Below, piece by piece: positions 33,700-44,300 of a stretch of DNA of 64,000 nucleotides. The notes below the pieces were generated by a model that saw nothing but the letters and a program-made list of their open reading frames with translations, was not told the origin of the DNA and searched no databases. Origin of the DNA: Macrothele yani (taxonomy: Eukaryota; Arthropoda; Arachnida; Araneae; Macrothelidae); contig CM077007.1 of assembly GCA_039090855.1 (NCBI GenBank), forward strand, positions 16,479,515-16,543,514, read 5' to 3'. How positions within the stretch are numbered: position 1 is the stretch's first letter; every line of letters starts with the position of its first letter. Both the position numbers and the translations under genes were made by a program.

Positions 33700-35520
33700 A
33701 ATTTAAATTCTGATTTGCCACTGCATCTACCTATTTTCCGAAATATTTCCCTTGTCATTCTCATATCTGCAGCTTCTAACCTCAACAGCGCACTTTATTT
33801 TAAAACCAAGTCTCGCTACCACATACAAGTAGAGGTATAAATGCTGTTTCGCGCACGACAAATTTAGTTCACTGGCGATTTACTTTCTTGATAAAAAATA
33901 TTCTTATGAATGCAGAATATAAAACACTTTTCCTACTTTTCCTCAATTCTGTTGTCTAACTCACTATAAAGTCTTCCAATAATATCAATAATCACACTCG
34001 AACAATTAAAATCTGTTAAAGTTTTTCAAGTACTTCAAAATTAAAAAGTTTTGGAGAGTAAATAAGAACCTTTCATTTAGACTTATCAACAATGATCGTC
34101 ATCCTAAATCTGTGGCAAATCATGCTGTATGTAATTTAAGACTACACACTTATGATATGAAGATAGAATAAATGCTGTAGCTTGAACTTCAATCAGCTGA
34201 GCATGACTTACCTTAGAAATCAGAACTTAGTCATAAATCATGACATTATTCCCAGACGATTCGGATCATGAGGTAGCTTGTTTACATTCTTAGAAATTCA
34301 CATTACGACACCAAGCACCACGCCATTCTCAGCTGATTGAGGTCATGCAGTACCTTGTTTGCATTCTTCGACATTAGTAATAAGTTGTACAACATGTCGG
34401 CATGCTCAGCTGATCGGGATTATATATCTTATTTACATTCTCAGAAATTAGCGCTAATTCATGTAGTGTGAAGGCATGTTCAGCTGTTTGGTTTTATGCG
34501 GTGCCTTGTTTACCTTCTTAGATATGCGCACGAAGCCATCAAGCACAACGTCGTTCTTATCTGATTGGGATCATGAGGTAACTTGTTTACATTCTTAGAA
34601 ATTAGCACCAGGTCATGTAGTATGACGGTATGCTCAGCTGTTTGGTTTCATGCGGTGCTTTATTTAACTTCATAGAAGTGCGCACGAAGTCATCAAGCAC
34701 ATCGTTTTCTCATTTGATTGGGGTTATGAGGTAGCTTGTTTACATTCTTAGAAATTAGCACTAAGTCATCAAGCATGCAGCAAAACATCTGATGGTAAAA
34801 GCACCTAATTCAAAGTTTGAAAATAATTTTTTTCTTTAAGAAGCTTACCAATAGAGAACTGGCGACCCCAGCATCCTCATCTTTCTCCAGCGTTAATTTT
34901 AATCCCCTTATCAGCATTTCTTACGGCTGCAAGACTCTTGATGTATAGTTTTGTGTTGGGTTCCAATCTCTGTCTTTCTCCATAACTTTTCGAGACACTT
35001 AAAAATTTGCTCCAAGGTACTTATTCAAAGAAGCCATTTTAAAAACCTTAAGAACCATATGTAACTCTTCATATTCACCTCATCAAACTTTTCTAAAAGC
35101 TTCCGAGCACAAATCTATTGTTCTGGTATCTCCTTCACCTCATGAATCTGCACTATCTTTCATTCAGCAGATTTTACAACTTCTTCCTAAGTTGGTTTGA
35201 CGAGTGAGTTTTCTATGGTTTGACACCATTTGTAATCAGTACACTCGTATTTAATTTATTGTCTGCTATATCACGGTATGTCCAGTTGATTTGGATGTCA
35301 CTCATACTTATTGAGTCTTCAATTCTAAATCTTCTTGCTGTTGGTATCTCACGGCCAAATCTTAGTCTTAGCCTCACAAACCCCGAGAACCAACTAAGAT
35401 GCACCGTCTGCATGAGATTGCAGTTATTAAACGCACTTGGCAGTGGAAGACTGCTTTTTCTCCATAACGCAGCAGTGGTGTATTTGGTTTCTGACAAAAC
35501 GAGCGGTTCTGCATTCAATG
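33700..35520 (-). pseudogene. Second LINE remnant, rearranged
   Basis: On the minus strand, 35400-35240 encodes LSWFSGFVRLRLRFGREIPT then ARRFRIEDSIS, resembling the end of a LINE endonuclease and the start of the RT linker. At about 33850-33790 the phrase FIPLLVCGSETWF is the post-thumb block of a LINE RT. The RT core expected between them is not visible. The interval holds a tandem repeat (34190-34790) and unrecognised DNA, so the identification rests on two short blocks. Confidence 0.5.
34190..34790. repeat. Degenerate ~76-bp tandem repeat
   Basis: About eight units with the pattern cagctgattgggatcatgag, then ttgtttacattcttagaaattagca and a variable catgtagtatgacgg-type end. Alternate units resemble each other more closely, suggesting a two-unit higher-order repeat. 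Confidence 0.85.
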
Positions 35521-35838
35521 GACCTCAGAATGAAAGGCAGCTGCAACTCATTTATGAATTCTTGAACCTTTATTTGCGCAACTATCGCTCTTGACCACTT
35601 TTTGACATAATGTAAAGTGCAATAATGCCATGCATGCATGTAGGTCAATACTGCGTTCAGCAACACTTGGAAAATGCTGACTTTCAGGAATGACCCTTTG
35701 TGTGAATTCTTCATTATTCCGGAGAAGATCATCAGCCTATCAGTTATATATTTCGCCTTCCAGTTTATCGTATTATACGAGATCTTTGATGTAGTCAGGT
35801 TTATTTACTTTATTTGTGCACACTACAACAAGCTCTAT

Positions 35839-36079
35839 ACCAAACAGAAATCACCGCTCTTTCCACGTTAATAAGCGAATCTCGGAAAAATTCTCATCGG
35901 CCGCCACCAGGGAATCGAGCCCAGGTCTTCCAGTTACGCGCCGGACATGCTATCACTACACCACAGCGGCCTCGAATTCTCCAGATTCACATGTGAATAA
36001 CTGCCAAACTACGTGGTAGGTTGCTTCATGAAGCCCTGCACAGTGCTGGGGATTCACCAAAAATGGAAAGCAGCAATTG
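35839..36079 (-). mobile_element. Truncated copy of the tRNA-bearing TTAA element (inverted partner)
   Basis: Matches the reverse complement of the element at 36112-36405, but lacks both of its inverted ends. It includes the tRNA-like unit (B-box region gggctcgattccc on the minus strand, near 35905-35925). With the right copy it forms inverted arms of about 240 bp separated by about 60 bp. Confidence 0.8.
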
Positions 36080-36111
36080 AACAAATAATTAGGAGACGAA
36101 TGGATAATTAA

Positions 36112-36405
36112 TTCAAACACTCGACGTGGATCTGGAACAGTTGCTGCTTTCCATCTTTGGTGAATCCCCAGCACTTTGCGGGGCACCATGAAGCGACCTG
36201 CCACGTAGTTTGGCAGTTATTCACATGCGAGTCGGGATAATTCGAGGCCGCTGTGGTGCAGTGGGAGCATGTCCGGCGCGTAACTGGAATAACCTGGGTT
36301 CGATTCCCGGTGGCGGCTGATGAGAAAGTTTCTGAGACTCACTTATTAACGTGGAAAGAGCGATGATTTCTGTTTGGTTTTCCTGATCCACGTTGAGTGT
36401 TTGAA
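36112..36405 (+). mobile_element. Small TIR element with TTAA target and internal tRNA-like unit
   Basis: 294 bp with 21-bp inverted ends (TTCAAACACTC-ACGTGGATC, one mismatch), flanked by TTAA on both sides (36108-36111, 36406-36409). TTAA is the target of piggyBac-type transposases, but the termini are not the usual CCC type. Inside, 36246-36318 is tRNA-like (A box tggtgcagtggg, perfect B box GGTTCGATTCC, pairing ends ggccgc/gcggct). No coding capacity. Confidence 0.75.
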
Positions 36406-36409
36406 TTAA

Positions 36410-37300
36410 TTAAAAAGCTCTATAACCCATTAATCAGATGGGATTGTGCAGTCAATATGAAGAACTAAAAAAATCATAGGATAGTATAAACAGTGAATAG
36501 AAGCCAGCTAAATGCGATGCCGAGGAGATTTTAAAGTTCTGTCATTCGTTTGAAAAATTATTGTGCCCTAAACAGGCGATGAAATATGTACAACAATGTA
36601 TGAACAATAAATCTAAGTTACGTAAATAAGCACATATGGGACCTCAGAACAACCGCAGGCACTCAGGGATTTCAAGTGCATGAATGATATCCTAATTCCG
36701 GTCTGATTTAATGTTTCTTCAAACTGCCGATGTTAGGAAAACTTTCAGAGTTCCAAATTGATGAAACTTAAACCCATTTATTATTGCGGGTTAAAGTTTC
36801 ATCGTGCGGGTTTATTATTACGGGTTTAAGTTTCCTGTCAGCCACTTCAATCGTTTATTATCATTTATGTTGCACTGTGGTGGTGCATTATAAAATAACC
36901 ATGTCTAAACGTTGATGACATATTAGTTCTTTCTGATATTATTTACTTGCCCTACTCTTTCTGCATTCTATTCATTCCCGGCTACGTTGCGTTTTTTGTG
37001 ACTATGAGTCCATAGGTGTACAATTTGAAGATATGTAACGTGAAAATTAGTTCACAATGCGAACAATTGCCTTTTTGTATTCATAGTGTAACGGGCCACC
37101 AATCCTTCAAGAAGTCTAGGGTGTAAAAGCTTCTAATTTTTGTACTGTCGGGTTCGATATCAGCGACTAGACGTGCATGTTTATTTTATCCTTCCTCTGC
37201 TGCTTCTACCACTACATACGGCGTTAAATGCTCATACATATTGTTAGAAAAAACAGTTTGGTAGTGTTACTAATCAATACCACAGCACTCATGCCAGTTT
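36410..37300. other. AT-rich non-coding stretch
   Basis: No coding or transposon homology seen. It contains an inverted repeat at 36760-36803 (GATGAAACTTAAACCC and its complement, one mismatch). A further partial copy, cgggtttaagtttc, follows directly. Confidence 0.4.
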
Positions 37301-37307
37301 TCTTCTT

Positions 37308-39892
37308 CAGAGGATGAGTCGAAAGTTTTGCAATATTTGGACCACTTTATGTCTTCATACGTACCTATACGACGAAAGCTGAACACCATTCAAAGCATAG
37401 GCCATCGTGTTAAACTTTCTCTAGCCATCTGTCTGTCAGTTCCTTGATTCCGCGGCGGTACCAGTTCTTTTCCTTCGAAGCGAAGAACTCCTTCACCCCA
37501 GCTGCCATCTCCTCCTGGTTTTTGAAGTGCCGCCTACTAAGGAAGTGGGCCATGGACCGGAACAAGAAATAATCCGACGGGGCTAGGTCCGAACTACACA
37601 GTGCGTCAAAGACTTTTTAAGACTGGCTCTAGATTTCAGCCTACGGTGGCGCCACCAGAGTAATCCCGAATGCGTTATAAACCGTGACCATCTGCTTGCT
37701 TTCTGCCAAAAGTACTGCACAGTTGTTAAAGTAACTCAAACGAAACGGCCGTTCATTAGAGAAGTAAAATGTTTTTCATGTTGAATTATTAGGATGGAAC
37801 AAAGGGCTGTTATTAAATTTAACACAAAACTTGGTGAAAGTGCCTCGGAAACGTACTAAATGATGAAACAAGTTTACGGTGAGTTTTGTTTAAGTAGATC
37901 AAATGTTTTCCTGTGGCACAAACGTTTTTTGGATGGAAGAGATACGCTAGAATATGATAAGCATACCGGAAGACCAAGTTCATCTAGGACACCTGAGATT
38001 ATTGAAAAAGTGTGTGATTTCATGGCACTAAGAATGATGTCACTAAGAATGATGGAATATTCTTTAAACATCAGCGAAGAAACGATTCGAACCATCCTGC
38101 ATGAAGTTTTGGGCAAAACAAAAGTCTGTGCAAAATTTGTTCCACACAATTTAACCAATGAACAAAAATCAAAGAGAAGTGCACATTGCAAAGACATCAT
38201 TTCAGCCGCTGAAAACGATCCAAACTTCTTAAAATCAATTGTTACAGGTGATGAAACATGGTGCTTTCAATATGATCCTAAAAAAAGCGACAAAGTGCGG
38301 AATGGAAGTCAAAAAACTCACCACAAGCCAATAAAACAAGAAAAGTTCCATCGAAAATCAAAACAATGCTCATTACATTCTTCGATAGTAAGGGTATTAT
38401 CCACAAAGAATTTGTTCCAAGTGGACAAACAATTACTGGTGAGTTTTATTTAAATGTTTTGAGGCGTTTGATGGGCAGAATTCGTCTCATTCGTCCAGAA
38501 TATCGGGATGAAAACAGTTGGTGTTTGTTGCACGATAATGCACCCAGTCACACCTCACTCCTTGTTCGTAAATTTTTGGCGAAAAATAACGTCTGTGTGT
38601 TGAATCATCCACCGTATTCGCCTGATTTAGCCCCCTGCAACTTTTCTTTATTCCCAAAACTTAAAATGACGTTAAAAGGGTGTTATTTTGATGATATTTC
38701 GACCATACAAACAGCTTCGACGCGTGCTTTGGAGGCAATTCCGCAAAGTGAACTGGAACAGGCATTCGAATCATTATTAAATCGCTGTAAGAAGTGTATT
38801 GAAGCCGGAGGGACTTATTTTGAATAACAAACCAAAACAAAATATAATTTCTTGTTTCTATTTCATTTTACAGACCCAGTCTTAAAAATTCTTTGCCACA
38901 CTGTGTACATGCTGGGTGTGGCATCAGTTTGATGCCCTCAAGTTCCTGGAGTTTTGCACGGGTCGTTCGCGCGGTAGGAGACCGAGCGTTGTCCTGTTGT
39001 AGGAGAGTGCGCTTTCTGTTCAGCAGTGCCGGTTACTTCTCCTCCAAAACGGTATACATTCGCTCCAGCTGTTCAGAGTAGAGATTGGCGTTGATAGTCC
39101 GACCGTCTGAAACAAATTCGTAATGGATTATTCCCACGAAATATTACCAGACGTAGAGCATCACCTTGTGCTCGAGGCGGCCACGTTTAGCAACAGATTG
39201 AGGAAGATTGACCGAGCTTTACCACTGCCGTTGTGGATTACGGAATTAGACCCACTTTTCATCGAACGTAACAATTCTCTTGATGAAACGTTCATCGCGA
39301 GGGATTTATGGGAGTTTCGTGCACACTTCCACACGGCAGTTTGCTTCAGCTGGCGTCAGTTCGTGCGGGACAATGGGGCAGCTTCTGTAAACCTTGCAGA
39401 GGTCCTGCATGTGACGAACCACGGTGGTCTGTGATATGCCCAGCTCGCCTGATAATCTCCGAGTGCTTGCTGTCGGATTTGCCTCTACGGCCTGGCGCAC
39501 GGCCTCCGAATCAACGGTATTTGTCCTACCTGACCTTGGCACAACGTCGAGGTTTCTGTCACCTGAGCAAAATTTCTTGAACCACCTGGTTGCGGTGCTG
39601 TGGCCCACGAAGCCTACCCCGTTCGCATGACAAAGGTTTTGTGTTGCTTGAGCAGTGTTATGGCAGAGTTCAAAGTCTTAAAGCAAAAGTTCCCTAATTA
39701 GCCGGTTGTGGCTGTTCATCTTTTAGGCGCCCCAACCACAGACAGAAAGACGACATGCAATGCTGTACACAGCAACGACTACCACTTTATATCCCTTTCG
39801 ACTGAGTGCAGTGCGCGACTTGAACTAGTTTAAACACGTGACATACCCGCCGCAGCACATGAGTTTATGCAAATCTTTCGACTCACTCTCTG
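37308..39892 (-). mobile_element. Mariner-like element interrupted by another mariner
   Basis: Inverted ends with the core gagtcgaaag-tttgca at 37308-37332 and 39868-39892; TA follows the right end. The minus-strand transposase starts MNSHNRLIRELLL at about 39720. It continues GHSTATRWFKKFCSGDRNLD, VPRSGRTNTV, LGISQTTVVRHMQDLCKVYR and PHELTPAEANCRVEVCTKLP, then on through the RTINANLYSEQLERMY region and LLQQDNARSPTART (second D). After the inserted element it resumes SDLAPSDYFLF (third D), RSMAHFLSRRHFKNQEEM and WYRRGIKELTDRWLEKV, ending near 37415. The coding region has a stop near the start and frameshifts. Confidence 0.9.
37597..38905 (+). mobile_element. Mariner-like element inserted in the preceding mariner
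   Basis: 1309 bp, flanked by TA at 37595-37596 and 38906-38907. Inverted ends are about 30 bp (CACAGTG-GTC/GGC-AAAGA then tttttaagactgg). The transposase starts about 37796 with MEQRAVIKFNTKLGESASET, has a stop, then MMKQVYGEFCLSRSNVFLWH, DKHTGRPSSSRTPEIIEKV and VTGDETWCFQYDPK (first D). After a frameshift it shows FDSKGIIHKEFVPSGQTIT, HDNAPSHTSLLVRKFLAKN (second D) and PPYSPDLAPCNFSLFPKLK, ending GGTYFE at 38825. The third catalytic residue is N instead of D. The copy is dead but well preserved. Confidence 0.93.
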
Positions 39893-40649
39893 TATTTTTC
39901 CTTTAATCAGCTGGAACTAATTAACTCGAGGTTAGTAAAATGGGCAAAATAAGTTCAAGAGATTACATTCGTTGTCTAAGAAGTGAGCCGAACGCGGCTA
40001 GAGAGAGTGAAACTCTGCATCAGAGAGCGTTGCTTTCTCCTTAGCTTTATTATTCAAAGGGGCCATATAGCGGGATCATTCACATTAATGTTTTCTGACT
40101 GATTACCAGCTAAAAGGGTTATAAATATGGCGACTAAGCTACGAAATGAGAGAGAGAGATGTTTGAGTCACTTGTTTCTAGCCCGTGGAATGATGTCCGT
40201 ATCAGGGGGACTAGATCTTCATCAAGAGCCGTAGCTACCGGGGTGGGGCGGCGCAGGGGGCAATTGCCCTTCCAGAATGATCATTCCAGGGGGTTAAATT
40301 CATGCTGTGGGGGATGTAAAAAATAGAAATTGTAACAAAACAAAAAGGAAGTTACACCTTTCAGTTATTTTCTGATTAAAGACTTGACATAGTCTCATAC
40401 AGTATTCCATGCTGTTAAACAGGATACAGAGATGCATACACTATGAGGTGTGAATATCTCATATCCATGAAGGATATTTTCCAAAACACTGAATGTAGGC
40501 GTAGAAAACAAAATGCTGATATTCCTAACCTTTGTGACCTTTCCGAACATGTCGTTGGGATGAAGAATTAATTAATAATTTGTGCTGTGTCGCAGAAAGT
40601 TCTCTGAGCGCCTTGAAGGGAATTTTTCCAAGCCCTACTCCTAAAGCTT
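39893..40649. other. Non-coding stretch
   Basis: A GC-rich segment at 40225-40275 (gccgtagctaccggggtggg, then a caattgccc motif) looks like part of an unidentified repeat. Nothing else recognised. Confidence 0.4.
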
Positions 40650-40659
40650 CTGCCCATTG

Positions 40660-40883
40660 CTTTTTTTTTTGTTTTTGTTTTAGGTTTAACGACCACCGTG
40701 AGCAACTCAATGGGCTATAAGCAGTCGCCCGTCCCTAATTTAGGGTCACTGGTTCCAGGGAAGGGAGAGAGCCAGTGCCGTAAGACAAACACAACATCCA
40801 TGCCTCACCGGGATTCGAACCCGGACCCCGTTCGGACGAATGATCAGAGGCCATCGCTTAGACCACTGCGCCACCGGGGCGGC
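40660..40883 (-). mobile_element. SINE S1 (minus), full length
   Basis: A near-consensus S1 copy on the minus strand with a T-rich tail (40660-40682) and intact A and B boxes in the head (about 40800-40883). A 10-bp duplication with one mismatch, ctgcccattg/ctgcctattg, lies at 40650-40659 and 40884-40893. Confidence 0.93.
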
Positions 40884-41509
40884 CTGCCTATTGTAACATA
40901 CACTACCCGATACTCATTCGTTCCGCGCTGGTTAGTTTTTCGTTCTGCATTTTTCTGGAGTGTTGTTTTGTCAGCGCCCACATAACATTTACTCTTTATT
41001 CGGTATTTACAAAGTGTGGTTCTTGTGTGTTTACCTAGTTTTTACATTTTTAATAAAATTATGTCAAAAAGCTGAAGTGCGATTTTTGAACGATCATATT
41101 AACTGTTCCCATTTTCATGCTCAATAATTCCCTTTCTTGCAAGAAAGACAGAACAGACATGCAGTGAAGCATTCTTACTTTTTTCTGTGAAACCTACAAC
41201 ACATTAGGACAGACAATCCTGACACCAGCAGAAGCTTGTAAGAAATCTCACTTGCAGTATTACAATTATCTAGGTCCGATGAAATCCGTTAGTTGTCTGT
41301 TCTGTATTTTAACGGGGAAGAGGCGGGGGTCGTATTTTATTAACGTATGTAGTTCCCATTGCGCAGTTTAAACATTTGAACAAATAACTTTAATTGGGCA
41401 TGCATCTTTTGAATAAAACAAAGTTCAAAGCGTTCATCTTAAGACTAAATCTTACTGAATAAATACTGAAAGTGGAACAGTTAATAGGAACGGTGCGCAA
41501 GAAAGTAAA

Positions 41510-43626
41510 CAAGTTAGTAAAATCATGCAATGCATTGATTATAATGCGCTTTCCAACATACCATGCAGAAATCGTTACTCAAGTTATGAGGATAATGGCT
41601 GTGGAATAAATCTCGCTCCTGTGCCCTGACCTTTGACCCCCATTTCGATGATATTCAAGAAAACCGGTTCTGTATACTTCCGGAACAACATACTAAAGTT
41701 TTGTCGCAATAGAAGCATTTTAATCAAACTATGTAGATAATGGCTGTGGAATAAATCTCGCTCCTGTGTCCTGAACTTTGGCCCCATTTCGATTATATTC
41801 AATAGGACCGGTTCACTATACCTTCGGAACAACATGATAAAACTTTTACGTAAGTTATGACATTAAGTACACTGAAGTGCCATAAAAACTGGTACAGACG
41901 AGCTTATGCAAAATACATAGCAACGTCAATTATGCGCGTACTCGGTTGCGTCCGCCAGTGCGTATATAAAGCGATAGATATCCTTGACAGATGTCAGAGC
42001 TGTTTTCGGCATGAGAATGACAAGTAATAATGATTTAAGCGATTTTCAACGCGGTGTCATAGTTGGCGCTCGTGAGATGGGCCATAGTGTTTCGGAGGTA
42101 GAAACGATGTTCGGATTTTCACGGACAACCATTGCAAGTGTGTGCTGTGACTACAAGAATTCCGGCAAAACCTCCAACTTACGATACCAGTGTGGTCGTA
42201 AAAAGACATTGGATGAACGTGGCCATCGTCGGCTGTCAATAATCGTTTCACGTGACACTCTCGCAGGTATCATTGGAATTCAATGCTGGAGCCTCAACAA
42301 GCATCAGCGTCCAGACTGTGCAACGTACCCTGTACGATATGGGCTTTGGGAGCCGACGCCCAACTCGAGTACCCTTGATGGGTGCACGACACAGAGCTAT
42401 GCGCCTCGCTTGGGCACGGCAACACCGCCACTTGACACTTGATGACTGGAAACAGGTAACCTTGTCTGATGAGTCGCGTTTCCAACTGTATCGGGCAGAT
42501 GGAAGGTTTCATGTGTGGCGGAAACCCCATGAAGCCACGGATCCCGCCTGTTAACAGGGGACTGTACCGGTTGGTAGGGGGTTTGTAATGGCATGGGGTG
42601 TGTTTAGCTGGAATTCACTGGGACACCTGGTACGTCTACAAACGTCTGTAACCCGCCAACGCTATGTGCGCATTCTTTCTGACGAGGTACGCCCGTTTAT
42701 GTCCTGCATTCACGCTGATGGGTTGCGCCTGTCTCAACAGGACAAAGAACCTCCACACAAGTGTCGGAATACCACATTATGGTTAGAGGAGCACTTATCT
42801 GAGTTTGGGGTGTTGCCATTCCCACCCACGTCCTCCAGATCTGAACACGATAGAACACATTTGGGATGCCATGCATCGCGCTATCGAACACAAGAACCCG
42901 AGACCTTACACCCGAATTGTGGAACGCTCTGCAGGAAGTATGGTGTGCATTGCCTTCAGCATATTTCCAGAAGCTAGTGGAGTCCATGCCCCGTCGTATT
43001 TCTGCAGTCCTGCGCTCCCGTAGAGGACCTACCAAATATTAGACTGGTGTACCAGTTTTTCTGGCACTTCAGTGTATTTTTTCGTAAGTTACGACGCATT
43101 AAGTATTTTTACGTAAGTTATGACGCATAAGTGCAATGGAATGGATCCCGTTCCTATGATCTAACCTTTGACTCTATTTTTCATACGTTTCGTCCCCAGG
43201 TGGTCCTCTACCACATACTAAAATTTCATCGAAATCGTACCATTTTTACGCAAGTTATGACGCATAAGTGCAATGGAATAGATTCCGCTCCTATATCCTG
43301 AACTTTGACCCCATTTCGTCCATTTTCAACAAGCTTTGTCCCCAGGTAGTCCCCTACAATCTACTAAAATTCCATCGAAATCGAACCATTTTTACGCTAG
43401 TTATGAAGCATAAGGGCAATGGAATGAATCCCGTTCCTATGTTATGACATTTGACCCCATTTCGCCCATTTTCAATAGGGTTCGTCCCCAGGTGGTCCCC
43501 TACCACATATTAAACTTATATCGAAATTGAACTATTTTTACGCGAGTTATCGTGCGGACGGGCAGACAGACGGACGAAGCTGGAGCACATGCGCTTCTTC
43601 AACCTGCAGGTTGTAAGCGTAAAAAA
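41510..43626. mobile_element. Satellite-like mobile element with head, internal repeats and tail (copy 1)
   Basis: Starts with a defined head (caagttagtaaaatcatgca). Internal tandem monomers of ~120-140 bp follow in two types. Type A contains ggctgtggaataaatctcgc. Type B contains tatgacgcataagggcaatgg and ccccatttcgcc. It ends with a tail of gcggacggacgg-like sequence, a short palindrome (caacctgcaggttg) and an A run. The same head occurs at 57013 and 63839, and the same tail at about 58440-58533, so this is a dispersed unit, not a chance array. A Tc1 copy (41870-43074) splits it. No coding capacity. Confidence 0.8.
41870..43074 (+). mobile_element. Tc1-like transposon inside the satellite-like element
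   Basis: 1205 bp with TA at 41868-41869 and 43075-43076. The inverted ends are about 26 bp (CACTGAAGTGCCA and aaaaactggta). The plus-strand transposase reads MRMTSNNDLSDFQRGVIVGA (42011), FSRTTIASVCCDY, KKTLDERGHRRL, then in another frame SISVQTVQRTLYDMGFGSRR, DDWKQVTLSDESRFQLYRAD (first D) and MAWGVFSWNSLGHLV. LSQQDKEPPHKC replaces the usual QQDNA-H block. The SPDLNPIEH region is frameshifted. Inactive. Confidence 0.92.
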
Positions 43627-43774
43627 CAAGTATTATTTCAGTGGAACTCGAAGAGGCGTAATTTTGAACTCTAAGGGGCGTAATTTCAAGTCTCGCCATC
43701 CCAGATAAGAAAAGAATGCTACGGTCTTACGTTGATCATCATGCCTTGGGTCATGAATCAGGCAGAGAAAGAAG

Positions 43775-43880
43775 GAACAAATGTTTTCTCTTATCATCTC
43801 AGCAGCATTGACCATAAACCTGTCGCCAGTAACAGGTTTATGGTCAATGCTACAGAGATGATAAGAGAAAACATTTGTTC
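43775..43880. repeat. 49-bp long hairpin
   Basis: Arms 43775-43823 and 43832-43880 are complementary with only two mismatches (agc opposite tgt) and an 8-nt loop. The outer part begins gaacaaatgttttctc. The flanks share further short inverted matches (gctacgg, cttacg). The structure may be a fold-back element or a precursor-like RNA. It makes two spurious antiparallel reading frames. Confidence 0.85.
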
Positions 43881-44143
43881 TGCCGTAGCTTTCGTAAAAC
43901 CCGGCCGCTATGCGAACATTTCTGTTTGGAGAGTGCAGAAAACTTTGGGTACTATTTGGTTTAGGTGCGGCCGCTTGAAAGGTTATCTTAACGTTAGATA
44001 AATTATTTTTTATTTGAGAACTAACCTCATGTCTTTGAATAACATTAGCATTTGACTGAAAATAAAAAAATATGACACTGCTACACTGCAGGGCTTAACA
44101 AACTTTCGCATTGTTCTTAAAACATTTTGGAACGTAGTTTTAT

Positions 44144-44298
44144 TATAGTGTAAAATTCGTTTGCCTGTGGCGAAAATCAAAGCCCCATCTTTCTGCTCCG
44201 GAGTCGAATGATTTCCCATTTAAACTACAGTGACGAAGTTTGTCGCTGCAACTCTGCCGTCTTGACGTGTGCGTTACCTCTGAAGTAGGTAAGTCATA
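44144..44298 (-). repeat. 3' LTR of TRIM family B
   Basis: 155 bp; the first bases are mutated to TATGACTTACC. It retains the cgcacacgtcaagacggca segment and a tRNA-like middle around ctccggag. It differs from the 5' LTR at roughly a quarter to a third of positions, so the insertion is ancient or the ends come from different copies. Confidence 0.72.
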
Positions 44299-44300
44299 TA

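Noticed and set aside
34190..34790. CRISPR-like array
   Set aside because: The repeats are long, degenerate and directly adjacent, without unique spacers, in eukaryotic DNA. It is an ordinary tandem repeat.
43732..44001. 89-codon open frame over the long hairpin
   Set aside because: Both strands give mirrored peptides because the region is an inverted repeat. No homology recognised.
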